64,000 nt of DNA. It comes from an uncultured Collinsella sp. (GTDB taxonomy: Bacteria; Actinomycetota; Coriobacteriia; Coriobacteriales; Coriobacteriaceae). The notes under the pieces are model-generated. The model made no database searches, was not told where the DNA came from, and was given only the letters and a program-made list of their open reading frames with translations. Made by a program: the position numbers and the translations under genes. Location of the stretch: positions 28,823 through 92,822 of the forward strand of contig UQTU01000009.1 of assembly GCA_900544135.1 (NCBI GenBank). Reading direction: 5' to 3'. Below, one piece after another: positions 33,210-41,679 of this stretch. The number at the start of each line of letters is the position of its first letter. Positions within the stretch are counted from its first letter, which is position 1.

Positions 33210-34235
33210 CTACTCGCAGAGCAGCTTGGCGATCTGGACGGCGTTGGTTGCCGCGCCCTTACGGATTTGGTCGCCGCAGCACCAGAAGGTGATGCCGCGC
33301 GCGGCCTCGGGGTTCGAGATGTCGCGACGTGCGCGGCCGACCCAAATCAGGTCCTGGTCGGACGTATCCATCGGCATGGGGAAACGGTCGTGTGCATCCT
33401 CGGCAGCCATATCGTCAACCAGCTTGACGCCGGGAGCGGCAGCCAGCGCAGCACGAGCCTCCTCGACCGTAATATCGCGCTCAAACTCGAGCGTAATGCT
33501 CTCGGAGTGCGAACGCAGCACGGGCACGCGCACGCAGGTGCAGTTCACGCGCAACTCGGGCAGGTGCATGATCTTACGGCCCTCGTTCTGCAGCTTCATC
33601 TCCTCGGAGGTAAAGCCTTCCTCCTTGACGCCGCCGATCTGCGGAATCAGGTTGCTCGCCAGCTGGGCGGCAAACGCGCGCGGCTCGGGAATCTCCTCGC
33701 CGCGGCCCAGGGCGGCCAGCTGAGCCTCGAGCTCGGCCATACCGGGAGCGCCGGCACCCGAAGCCGCCTGATACGTCGAGACGATCATGCGCTTCACACC
33801 GGCGAGCTGATGCAGCGGCCACGTGGGAACCAGGCCGATGATGGTCGCGCAGTTGGGGTTGGCGATAAGGCCGTGATGCCACTTGATATCGTCGGCATTG
33901 ATCTCGGGCACGACCAGCGGCACCTCGGGATCCATACGGAAAGCATGGCTGTTGTCGACCACGACGGCGCCGCGCTTGACGGCCTCGGGCAGCAGCTCCT
34001 TGGCGATATCGTCGCCGGCAGCGCCGAGTACGATGTCGCAGCCCTCAAAGGCCTCGGGGCAAGCCTCTTCGATTACGATCTGCTCGCCGCGGAACTCAAC
34101 GGTCTTGCCCGCAGAGCGCGCGCTCGCCAGCAGCTTGAGCTTACCGACCGGAAACTTCTGCTCGTTGAGGCACTCGAGCATCTGGGTGCCCACGGCTCCC
34201 GTCGCGCCCAAAATAGCAACCGTGTACTGTTTCAT
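33210..34235 (-). CDS. asd: Aspartate-semialdehyde dehydrogenase
   Basis: 341 residues from the ATG behind SD AAAGGGGGAAG. NADP-binding VAILGATGAVGTQML at the N-terminus; catalytic Cys in IANPNCATIIGL; QAASGAGAPGM; late RVPVLRSHSESITLEFE carrying the substrate Arg and His. It reduces aspartyl phosphate to the semialdehyde for Lys, Thr and Met. Downstream of lysC on the same strand but separated by hairpins. Confidence 0.96.
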   Translation of the reverse strand: MKQYTVAILGATGAVGTQMLECLNEQKFPVGKLKLLASARSAGKTVEFRGEQIVIEEACPEAFEGCDIVLGAAGDDIAKELLPEAVKRGAVVVDNSHAFRMDPEVPLVVPEINADDIKWHHGLIANPNCATIIGLVPTWPLHQLAGVKRMIVSTYQAASGAGAPGMAELEAQLAALGRGEEIPEPRAFAAQLASNLIPQIGGVKEEGFTSEEMKLQNEGRKIMHLPELRVNCTCVRVPVLRSHSESITLEFERDITVEEARAALAAAPGVKLVDDMAAEDAHDRFPMPMDTSDQDLIWVGRARRDISNPEAARGITFWCCGDQIRKGAATNAVQIAKLLCE

Positions 34236-34309
34236 GCTTCCCCCTTTAAAGGTTGTGGCTTTTGCCCGCACGCCGAGCAGGCCAATTATTGTTGCCAGTG
34301 TATACAAGA

Positions 34310-34336
34310 ACGGGGCGGGCACGAAACCCGCCCCGT
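34310..34336 (-). terminator. GC hairpin between lysC and asd
   Basis: ACGGGGCGGG (34310-34319) pairs with CCCGCCCCGT (34327-34336); no U-tract. Confidence 0.5.
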
Positions 34337-34367
34337 CGAAACGAAACCGAAACGAAACGCCCCGCCG

Positions 34368-34396
34368 TAGATTTTGAGACATGACTCAAAAATCTA
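34368..34396 (-). terminator. Terminator of lysC
   Basis: TAGATTTTGAG (34368-34378) pairs with CTCAAAAATCTA (34385-34396), 13 bp after the lysC stop. Confidence 0.65.
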
Positions 34397-34408
34397 GCGA
34401 GATAGCAG

Positions 34409-35797
34409 CTACTTGTGGAGCGCAGCCAGAGCGGGATCGACCGGCGCGGAAGCCTCCAGGTCGGAGACCTTCACAATGCCGTTCTCATCGGAGAAGGCAC
34501 GGTAAATGGTCCGAATCGCCAGGTCGAAGTCCTTCTCCTCGACACCGATAATGATGTTGATCTCGTCGCAGCTCTGCGAAATCATACGCACGCTCACGCC
34601 GGCCTGGCCAAGCATACCAAACAGATGGCCCGAGATACCTGCACGGCCGCGCAGGTTACGACCGACGGTCGCGATAAGTGCCAAGCCCTCGACCACCTCG
34701 ATCTCGAGCGGCTCGACCTCCTGCTGAATGTCGCCTACGAGCGAGTACAGCGAATCGCGCACGTCCTGCTCCTGCACCACAGCACCAAAGCGGTCGACAC
34801 CGGTGGGCATGTGCTCGACGGAAACGTCATAGCGTTCGAAGACCGAAAGCGCACGGCGCATAAAGCCGACGCGCGGCTTGGTACGGTCGCGGGCAACGTT
34901 GATGGCGACAAAGCCGCGCTTACCGGTCACGCCGGTAATGATGGGCTCTGCCTCACCCTCGTCAGCCGTCTCGCTAATGATGGTGCCGGGGTCCTGCGGC
35001 GCATTGGTGTTCTTGATGACCAGTGGAATGCCTGCCTCGCGCACAGGGAACACGGCCTCCTCGTGCAGGACGCTTGCACCCATGTACGAAAGCTCGCGCA
35101 GCTCCTCGTAGGTAACGCGGGCGATGGGCTGAGCCTCGGGCACAATGCGAGGATCAGCAGAATAGAAGCCCGAAACGTCGGTCCAGTTCTCGTACAGGTC
35201 GGCGCCCAGGCACTTGGCCAGGATCGAGCCCGAGATATCGCCGCCGCCACGGTCGAGCAGCTTGATTTGACCCTCACGCGTCGCGCCGTAGAAACCGGGC
35301 ATGACAAAGCCGCCCTGCTGACCGTACTCCTGCACCAGCTCGGAGGTGCGGTTCATGCTGAGCGTACCGTCGTGATGGAACGCCACGACCGTCGCGGCGT
35401 CCAGGAACGGCAGGCCCAGATACTCGGCCATCAGGCGAGCGGTGAAGTACTCGCCACGACTCACGAGCTCCTCGGTGGAGTAGCCGCCCGAGCGGGCGCG
35501 CTCGGCAAAGGCCGCGAACTCCTCGCGGATGGGATAGGTGAGCTCCAGCTCGTCAGCGATATCAAAATAGCGCTGCCCAATGTCCTCGAGCAGCTCCTCG
35601 CACGACACGTGGTACTTAACGTGCGCGTTAACCAGGTAGAGCAGGTCGGTCACCTTGGTGTCGCCCTTAAAGCGGCGACCGCAGGCAGAAACCACCACAA
35701 AACGGCGGGCCGGATCGGCATCGACAATGGCCTTGATCTTCTTAAAGTGTTCGGCGTCGGCGACAGACGAGCCGCCAAACTTGGCAATCTTAATCAT
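34409..35797 (-). CDS. lysC: Aspartate kinase
   Basis: 462 residues. Kinase start KIAKFGGSSVADAEHFKKI, LVSRGEYFTARLMAEYL, GRGGGDISGS. C-terminal tandem ACT regulatory domains (FVAINVARDRTKPRVGFMRRALSVFERYDVSVEHMPTG and ALIATVGRNLRGRAGISGHLFGMLGQAGVSVRMISQSCDEINIIIGVEE). It phosphorylates aspartate, the first step to Lys/Thr/Met, and the ACT pair should give feedback control. Divergent from thrC with a 103-bp shared spacer. Confidence 0.96.
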   Translation of the reverse strand: MIKIAKFGGSSVADAEHFKKIKAIVDADPARRFVVVSACGRRFKGDTKVTDLLYLVNAHVKYHVSCEELLEDIGQRYFDIADELELTYPIREEFAAFAERARSGGYSTEELVSRGEYFTARLMAEYLGLPFLDAATVVAFHHDGTLSMNRTSELVQEYGQQGGFVMPGFYGATREGQIKLLDRGGGDISGSILAKCLGADLYENWTDVSGFYSADPRIVPEAQPIARVTYEELRELSYMGASVLHEEAVFPVREAGIPLVIKNTNAPQDPGTIISETADEGEAEPIITGVTGKRGFVAINVARDRTKPRVGFMRRALSVFERYDVSVEHMPTGVDRFGAVVQEQDVRDSLYSLVGDIQQEVEPLEIEVVEGLALIATVGRNLRGRAGISGHLFGMLGQAGVSVRMISQSCDEINIIIGVEEKDFDLAIRTIYRAFSDENGIVKVSDLEASAPVDPALAALHK

Positions 35798-35900
35798 GGG
35801 CTGGAGGTTACCTTTCTAAAAGCCTCTGCAAACCTGTTTTGCGCGCTCTGATACCATGGTTTCACCGATTGGGACCAAGGCATCCGAGGAGCAGTGTTAT

Positions 35901-37418
35901 ATGGGAACTTATCATAGTACACGAGGACGCACTTTATCGTGCTCAAGTAAGGTGGCAATCCGCACCAGCATCGCTCCCGACGGGGGTTTGTTTGTCTCGG
36001 ACGAGCTTGGCACCCAGCAGGTCGATATCAGCTCGCTTGCAGATAAATCGTACTTTGAAATCGCTCAAGATGTGTTGGGAATGTTACTGAATGATTACAC
36101 GGCCGAAGAAATTTCGGCCTGTGTGAATGAGGCTTACCGCGGCACGTTCGCGAGCGAAGAGGTCACGCCGCTCGTCAAACTCGACGCCGCACCGGGCGCC
36201 GACGCCCCTCAGACCTATGTGATGGAGCTCTTTGGCGGCCCCACGAGCGCCTTTAAGGACGTCGCCCTGCAGATGCTCCCCCGCCTGATGGCCCGTACCT
36301 CCGCCAAGGACGGCGGTGCCGAGCGCATCATGATCGTCACTGCCACCTCGGGCGACACGGGCAAGGCCGCACTCGCCGGTTTTGCCGACGCCCCGGGCAC
36401 GGGTATCACCGTCTTTTATCCCGAGGGCAAGGTCAGCCGCGTGCAGAACCTGCAGATGTCCACGCAGGAAGGCGATAACGTCGCCGTCTGCGGCATCCGC
36501 GGCAACTTCGACGACGCCCAGAGCGCCGTCAAGCGTATCTTTGCCGATAAGGAACTTGCCGAGCGCCTGGAGACCGCCGGCACGGTGCTTTCGAGCGCCA
36601 ACTCCATCAACGTCGGCCGTTTGGTGCCGCAGGTCGTCTACTACTTTGCCGCCTATGCGCAGCTGCTGCGCGCCGGCGCTATCGAGGCTGGCGACGCCGT
36701 AGAGTTCTGCGTGCCCACCGGCAACTTTGGCGATATCTTGGCCGGCTACTACGCCAAGCGCATGGGTCTGCCCGTCGCCAAGCTCGTCGTGGCGAGCGAC
36801 AAGAACAACGTGCTTGCCGACTTCCTGACCACCGGCGTTTACGACCGTAACCGCCCGTTCTTCACGACCATCTCGCCGTCGATGGACATCCTCATCAGCT
36901 CCAACCTGGAGCGCATGCTCTACTTCCTGTCCGACGGCGACTGCGAGCTCGTTGCCGGCCTTATGGAGCAGCTTGCCCAGACCGGCCGCTACGAGGTGCC
37001 CGCCGAGCTGCTGGCCAAGATTCAGGGCGTCTTTGGCTGCGGCTGGGCCAGCGAGAACGAGGTTCGCGCCGCCATCAAGAGCTGCTGGGATGCGAACGAC
37101 TACGTGATCGACCCGCACACCGCCTGCGGCTATCACGTCTTTGAGCAGGTCGCTCCCGCCGAGGGCGCCAAGGCCCGCGTGTTGCTTTCGACCGCCAGCC
37201 CCTACAAGTTCCCGCGCGCCTGCTGCGACGCTCTGGGCCTCGACGTTCCCGAGGATGATTTTGAGGCTATGCGTGTGCTCGAGCAGGCCACCGATACGGT
37301 CGCCCCGGCACAACTTGCCGAGCTCGAGTCCAAGCCCGTCCGCTTTGAAGACGTCTGCGACGTAGCCGACATGGCCAACTACGTAGAGTCTGCAGCAAAA
37401 AAGATGGCTACCAACTAA
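35901..37418 (+). CDS. thrC: Threonine synthase
   Basis: 505 residues from ATG 35901 (MGTYHSTRG) behind SD AGGAG. PLP Lys in FGGPTSAFKDVALQ; ATSGDTGKAALAGF; SANSINVGRLVPQVVYYF; VPTGNFGDILAGYYAKRMG. This is the long fungal/E. coli-type class with N-terminal YHSTRG. It converts O-phosphohomoserine to threonine. A terminator follows; homoserine kinase lies 208 bp further. Homoserine dehydrogenase is not in the window. Confidence 0.95.
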   Translation: MGTYHSTRGRTLSCSSKVAIRTSIAPDGGLFVSDELGTQQVDISSLADKSYFEIAQDVLGMLLNDYTAEEISACVNEAYRGTFASEEVTPLVKLDAAPGADAPQTYVMELFGGPTSAFKDVALQMLPRLMARTSAKDGGAERIMIVTATSGDTGKAALAGFADAPGTGITVFYPEGKVSRVQNLQMSTQEGDNVAVCGIRGNFDDAQSAVKRIFADKELAERLETAGTVLSSANSINVGRLVPQVVYYFAAYAQLLRAGAIEAGDAVEFCVPTGNFGDILAGYYAKRMGLPVAKLVVASDKNNVLADFLTTGVYDRNRPFFTTISPSMDILISSNLERMLYFLSDGDCELVAGLMEQLAQTGRYEVPAELLAKIQGVFGCGWASENEVRAAIKSCWDANDYVIDPHTACGYHVFEQVAPAEGAKARVLLSTASPYKFPRACCDALGLDVPEDDFEAMRVLEQATDTVAPAQLAELESKPVRFEDVCDVADMANYVESAAKKMATN

Positions 37419-37431
37419 AACCCCCTATAAG

Positions 37432-37460
37432 GCGCCGGCGAAAGCCGGCGCACTTTCTTT
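37432..37460 (+). terminator. Terminator of thrC
   Basis: GCGCCGGC (37432-37439), loop GAAA, GCCGGCGC (37444-37451), then ACTTTCTTTT. Confidence 0.8.
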
Positions 37461-37496
37461 TAATTTGGCTCCCCAGCGCGGTGAGGAGACGGCGTA

Positions 37497-37607
37497 GGTC
37501 GGTTTCACGCTTGCTCCGTCGCGAGTTCCGCACGAGCCGAAGGCCACTAAATGTGGCCTTCGTGCGAGCAGGACTGTCCGAGCAGCGGAGCAAGCGTGAA
37601 ACCGACC
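37497..37607. repeat. Long nested hairpin, family A-E, copy E
   Basis: Outer stem 22 bp perfect (37497-37518/37586-37607); inner stem GCACGA...AAGGCCAC/GTGGCCTTCGTGC with a 4-nt bulge. The right internal loop holds GTCCGAG, the reverse complement of the CTCGGAC word in A-C. It ends 20 bp before the thrB ATG. Confidence 0.75.
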
Positions 37608-37626
37608 CCCAGGAGGACCAACAACA

Positions 37627-38508
37627 ATGATCAAGATCACCGTCCCAGCCACGAGCGCAAACCTAGGCATCGGCTACGACACCCTCGGCATGGCCGTCAG
37701 CCTCTACTCGCACTTCACCTTCGAGCGCGCCGACAAGCTCACCATCACGGGCTGCCCCGAGGAGTTCCAAAACGAGAATAACCTGGTCTATGTGAGCTTT
37801 GTCGATGCTCTGGCCGCCTGGGGCGAGCCGGCCTTCCCCGTCGCTATCGACATTCAGACCGACGTGCCCGTCGCCCGTGGCCTGGGTTCCAGCTCCACCT
37901 GCGTCGTCGCCGGCATCATGGCTGCCGCCGCGCTGACGGGCCACACCGTCGACCGCGCTGAGCTCGTCCGCATTGCCACCGAGGTCGAGGGCCATCCCGA
38001 TAACGTCGCCCCTGCTATCCTGGGCGGCGCCGTCTGCTCCTTTACGCCGACCGATTCGCTCCCCCAGTGCCTGCGCTACGAGGTGAGCGATCGCCTGCGT
38101 TTTATTACCGTGATTCCGCCCTACGAGGTACACACGAGCGAGGCGCGCAAGGTCGTGCCGCAGGAGATTCCGCTCTCCACCGCCGTGTGGCAGATGGGCC
38201 GCATCGCCGGCATGACGCGCGGCCTGGAGACCGGCGACCTTGACCTGATTGCCGCCGCCAACGACGACCGCATCCAGGAGCCCTATCGTCGCCGTCTGAT
38301 TCCCGACTACAACGCCGTGCGCGACACCTGCCTTAACGGCGGCGCTAAGACCATCTGGATTAGCGGCTCGGGCTCGACCCTCATGGCTGTGACCGACGAC
38401 ACCATCGTGGCAAAGTTCCTGCAGGTCAAGCTGCGCGAGCAGTTCCCCAAGTGCGATACGCATATTCTGACGTGCGACACGGAAGGCGCCCAGATCGAAT
38501 ACCTGTAG
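37627..38508 (+). CDS. thrB: Homoserine kinase
   Basis: 293 residues, GHMP kinase. N-terminal TVPATSANLGIGYDTLGMAVSLY, ATP loop PVARGLGSSSTCVVAGIMAAA, GHPDNVAPAILGG, and C-terminal KTIWISGSGSTLMAV. It phosphorylates homoserine for the threonine synthase encoded upstream. SD AGGAGG. The stop lies inside the outer arm of element B. Confidence 0.96.
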   Translation: MIKITVPATSANLGIGYDTLGMAVSLYSHFTFERADKLTITGCPEEFQNENNLVYVSFVDALAAWGEPAFPVAIDIQTDVPVARGLGSSSTCVVAGIMAAAALTGHTVDRAELVRIATEVEGHPDNVAPAILGGAVCSFTPTDSLPQCLRYEVSDRLRFITVIPPYEVHTSEARKVVPQEIPLSTAVWQMGRIAGMTRGLETGDLDLIAAANDDRIQEPYRRRLIPDYNAVRDTCLNGGAKTIWISGSGSTLMAVTDDTIVAKFLQVKLREQFPKCDTHILTCDTEGAQIEYL

Positions 38509-38684
38509 TCGCCGTCCCGTATACTCGCCGGGGAGGCCAGGGGCTTTGCCCCCAAATCGTCCTCGGACATGGCAGGACCCCCGCTGCGCACTTCGTGCGG
38601 CGGGGGTCCTGCCGTCCTGCGGAAAGATTTGGGGGCAAAGCCCCTGGCCTCCCCTACGTTAGCTTCGCTGACGGCGGCTACAGG
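38502..38684. repeat. Long nested hairpin, family A-E, copy B
   Basis: Outer arm CCTGTAGTCGCCGTC (includes the thrB stop TAG) pairs with GACGGCGGCTACAGG, one mismatch. Middle stem 29 bp perfect (38530-38558/38626-38654). Internal loop GTCCTCGGACATG/CGTCCTGCGGAAA, identical to copy A. Inner stem GCAGGACCCCCGC/GCGGGGGTCCTGC, cap TGCGCACTTCGTGCG. The rest of the spacer to 38790 shows nothing else. Confidence 0.85.
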
Positions 38685-38790
38685 GACCTACGCTTTGTAA
38701 AAGCGCCGGGCTGATAGTTGCTTTTTATTGGTAGGGGCTCTTGCTAGGTAGGGGCACTTACTAGTGACAGGCTTCGCCTGTGCGCTTGGT

Positions 38791-39423
38791 TTACGCTGCG
38801 CTTGTTTCTTTGTATTCGAAGACTGGTTCTAGGAGGTCTTCGATGTTGCAGTGTAGGACTTTTGCAATATCCCTCACTGTCGTTACCGAGGCTTCGTTGA
38901 TGTTTCGCTGGCGCTGTTCGTACATTTGGATTGAACGGAGCGATACACCCGATTCGTATGCCAGGTCTTGTTGGGTTTTTTTAATCCTCTTTCTTGCTAG
39001 CGCCAGTTTAGTCTGACGCGGCGCCTTCTTCGCCATATCACAGACAAGGCGCGCCACGCGCTCCTCCGAGGCCTCATGCCAGGGGTAGTACAGGTTTCGC
39101 AGCGCATCAAATGGAACAACATGAAGCAGATCTTCGAACGATCCCCCTAGGCGCCACTGCAAATATGCCAGTATCCAGCCCGTCCAATAGTCTGGTGTCT
39201 TCTCAAATCGGTAGGTCCGATCTGGCATCGACCCTGTTTGGTAACCAGATCTTTCGGAGATGAGCGCAAATAGTTCAACGCCCGACTTTCCCGACACTAC
39301 CCATGCGTTGCCGCGTTCGAACTCGCGAGCTACGCCGCTCAGGCAAAAGAGTTCAGCAACTTCCGATCCTTCTGCTCCGTAATCGTTAACGGCATAGTCG
39401 AAGCAATCCCCGAGGTTGTTCAT
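38791..39423 (-). CDS. XRE-type protein with C-terminal HTH, likely antitoxin
   Basis: 210 residues from the ATG at 39423 behind SD TTGAGGA; an in-frame ATG at 39489 would overlap the upstream gene by 35 bp. The N-terminal about 130 residues (NNLGDCFDYAVNDYGAEGSEVAELFCLSG) are of a type seen beside DUF3990 genes. The C-terminal HTH is KRIKKTQQDLAYESGVSLRSIQMYEQRQRNINEASVTTVRDIAKVLHC. Its place behind a DUF3990 gene under a palindromic operator suggests an antitoxin and autorepressor. Inferred. Confidence 0.7.
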   Translation of the reverse strand: MNNLGDCFDYAVNDYGAEGSEVAELFCLSGVAREFERGNAWVVSGKSGVELFALISERSGYQTGSMPDRTYRFEKTPDYWTGWILAYLQWRLGGSFEDLLHVVPFDALRNLYYPWHEASEERVARLVCDMAKKAPRQTKLALARKRIKKTQQDLAYESGVSLRSIQMYEQRQRNINEASVTTVRDIAKVLHCNIEDLLEPVFEYKETSAA

Positions 39424-39454
39424 TGCGTCCTCAAGGTAATAGACGGGATATGTC

Positions 39455-40138
39455 CTACTCGGCCCACGATCCGTTAACTCTTGGATCATTTAAATCAACC
39501 CTCCCTGCCATCAAATCCCTAATGTCGACACCATCAGAGTCAAATCCGTTTACCGTATCCAGGTACTTTCGTCGAGCGTTCTGTTCTCGCTCAAATCGTT
39601 TGGGATAAAACTCAGCTCCCGAAGCCTGCTTCCAATCGCGGAACTTAATCGCCGAGAACGCACGCTCACTCATAAGCGCATATTGAATGCCCAAATCCCC
39701 CAAAAACATAATGCGCTGCAATTGCCTGAGCGAGATCATGCCGTTGACAAACTGTCTTGCAAACGAGAAATAGGAATCGTCTGCACGATAGCCTCGAATA
39801 ACGTCATAGGGAGAAATATCAATCAGGCAGTTATCCAGCAGATAACGAAGCCCCTCGCGTGCTACTGGCGTTGAAACATTGAACTCTCTGTTATTCGCCA
39901 GAATTGCAAGCCAGTTGAGAATCGAGAACTCACCTGATTCCAAATCCAAAATCGCAAGGCCATCTAAATCAAGCTCATATCGATTGGCAATGCCATCAGA
40001 CTCGGTCCGACATGCCCACTCCATTGCCATTTCCTCATGCGGTGTGCAATAAAACCCGCGCCCATAGTCATTGAATTGCCTGCATTTATCCAACGATGGA
40101 TGCTCGACAACAACCTCCGACCCGTGCCAAAGCTCCAT
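39455..40138 (-). CDS. DUF3990 protein, candidate ADP-ribosyltransferase-fold toxin
   Basis: 227 residues. The start MELWHGSEVVVEHPSL and then FNDYGRGFYCTPHEEMAMEWAC are the DUF3990 hallmark, a family linked to ART-like folds (H-G-S and G-x-G-F-Y-x-T). SD TAGGAGG. First gene of a pair with an XRE protein and 17 bp behind a doubled palindrome. Toxin role and NAD chemistry are inferred. Confidence 0.68.
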   Translation of the reverse strand: MELWHGSEVVVEHPSLDKCRQFNDYGRGFYCTPHEEMAMEWACRTESDGIANRYELDLDGLAILDLESGEFSILNWLAILANNREFNVSTPVAREGLRYLLDNCLIDISPYDVIRGYRADDSYFSFARQFVNGMISLRQLQRIMFLGDLGIQYALMSERAFSAIKFRDWKQASGAEFYPKRFEREQNARRKYLDTVNGFDSDGVDIRDLMAGRVDLNDPRVNGSWAE

Positions 40139-40154
40139 ATCGACCTCCTAAAAA

Positions 40155-40201
40155 ATATCACCCCAGTGATAGTTTACCAATAACTATCACTGGGGTGATA
40201 T
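40155..40201. promoter_or_regulatory. Doubled palindromic operator of the DUF3990/XRE pair
   Basis: Perfect 20-bp inverted repeat (40155-40174/40182-40201) with loop TACCAAT. Each arm is itself a palindrome, TATCACCCCAGTGATA and TATCACTGGGGTGATA, so two dimer sites stand 26 bp apart centre to centre. Placed for autorepression. Confidence 0.72.
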
Positions 40202-40231
40202 GAACGGGGGCTTTTGACGGTTTAACCCTGA

Positions 40232-40822
40232 CTAGAGGCAGGCCTCGGCGATGCGCTTTTTTAGTTCGTCGATACCCACGCCGGTCTGGGAGCTCGTGAT
40301 GATTACATTCTCGGCCGGGACGTTGAGCTGCTTTTTGATGGCTGCTGCTTGGCGGGCCTGCTGGGTGCGGCTGAGTTTGTCGGCCTTGGTGAGGCAGACG
40401 ATAAAGTTGAACTCGTTGCCCTGCAGGTAGTCGATCATGTCATGGTCGAGTTTACTGGGGTCGTGGCGAATGTCCACCAGCGACACAACCAGGTTAAAGC
40501 TGCGCTCGGAGTCGAAGAAGTCGCCAATGAGCTCGGCCCAACGGTCGCGCTCGGCCTTGGAACGGCGGGCGAAACCGTAGCCTGGCAGGTCCACAAAGTG
40601 CACGTCGTCGGCCTCGAAGAAGTTGATGTTGCTCGTCTTGCCCGGCGTACTCGAAACCTTCACCAGGTTCTTGCGGCCAAAGAGCTTGTTCATGATGGAC
40701 GACTTGCCCACGTTGGAGCGGCCGACAAAGCTCACCTCGGGGCAGGTGGACTCGGGGATCTGCGAAACCTTGCCGTAGCTGGCGACGAACTTGGCAAGCT
40801 GATAGTTAATGGAATCGGCCAT
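40232..40822 (-). CDS. ysxC: Ribosome-biogenesis GTPase YsxC/EngB
   Basis: 196 residues from the ATG behind SD AAGGAG. G1 GRSNVGKSS, G2 SSTPGKTSNINFF, G3 VDLPGYG, G4 CLTKADK, G5 SSQTGVGI: the full TrmE-Era-EngA-EngB set. Needed for 50S assembly in known bacteria. It is followed convergently by the DUF3990 operator region and preceded by mtnN. Confidence 0.96.
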   Translation of the reverse strand: MADSINYQLAKFVASYGKVSQIPESTCPEVSFVGRSNVGKSSIMNKLFGRKNLVKVSSTPGKTSNINFFEADDVHFVDLPGYGFARRSKAERDRWAELIGDFFDSERSFNLVVSLVDIRHDPSKLDHDMIDYLQGNEFNFIVCLTKADKLSRTQQARQAAAIKKQLNVPAENVIITSSQTGVGIDELKKRIAEACL

Positions 40823-40860
40823 GGACACTCCTTGGTCGTAGGTTCTTACAAATAGACGCG

Positions 40861-41601
40861 CTATTGCGCAGCGGCAATGCGGCGGACGATATCGAGCGTG
40901 ATGTCACTTGCGACACGCGCGTACTCGAACAGATCGAACTCGCGCTCGCAAATTGCATCGTACGCCTCGTCACAATTATCGCTGATAGCGCGCAACACCA
41001 GGCAATCGACACCATTTTTGGTTGCGACATGGGCAATTGCCGCGCCCTCCATGCCGACACAATCGGCATGCGTCGCCTCGATAGCGTCGTTGCGCATGGT
41101 AGCGCCCGTCACAAAGCGGTTACCCGTGGCAATCGTGCCGACCAGGAACTGCTTGGTGCCCTCGTTCGAAGCGACTGCATTTTTCGAAGCGTCAACAAAC
41201 CCACGCTCAGCAAGCACGTCGGCGGCAATATCGACCAGCGCGGGCGTCGAGCCAAACTCCTCGAGCCCCGGTGCGGACTCGGCGATAAGCGCGGTATCGG
41301 TATCCAGATAGCGTAGGCGTTTGCCAATGACCACGTCGTCGATATGGAGCTTGGGGTTCAAACCGCCCGCAATGCCCGAAAACACAACAGCCTGCGGAGC
41401 ATACTTGCTAATGAGGTGCTGTGTTGCAGCGGCGGCGTTCACCGTGCCCATGCCCGCCGTTGTGGCGACAACTGTCAGGCCGTCGAGCTCACCGCTCACA
41501 ACGGTCAAGCCTGCCTCCCGTGCCTCGCAAACGTCGCTCAGCTCTTCCTTAATCTGCATGATCTCTTTTTCGAGCGCACCGATAATCGCAATGGTAGCCA
41601 T
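40861..41601 (-). CDS. mtnN: 5'-methylthioadenosine/S-adenosylhomocysteine nucleosidase
   Basis: 246 residues (MATIAIIGALEKEI). VVFSGIAGGLNPKLHIDDVVIG; substrate loop GNRFVTGATM; DCVGMEGAAIAHVA with the catalytic Glu; ISDNCDEAYD with the catalytic Asp/Asn position. It hydrolyses MTA and SAH in methionine salvage. Cotranscription with ysxC is likely (38-bp gap). Confidence 0.94.
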   Translation of the reverse strand: MATIAIIGALEKEIMQIKEELSDVCEAREAGLTVVSGELDGLTVVATTAGMGTVNAAAATQHLISKYAPQAVVFSGIAGGLNPKLHIDDVVIGKRLRYLDTDTALIAESAPGLEEFGSTPALVDIAADVLAERGFVDASKNAVASNEGTKQFLVGTIATGNRFVTGATMRNDAIEATHADCVGMEGAAIAHVATKNGVDCLVLRAISDNCDEAYDAICEREFDLFEYARVASDITLDIVRRIAAAQ

Positions 41602-41679
41602 GCCATTCCCCAAACCTATTCGAAATTCTCAACCACGGTATGGTACCAGCATTTTGTTTGACCTCGTCAAACGAACACG

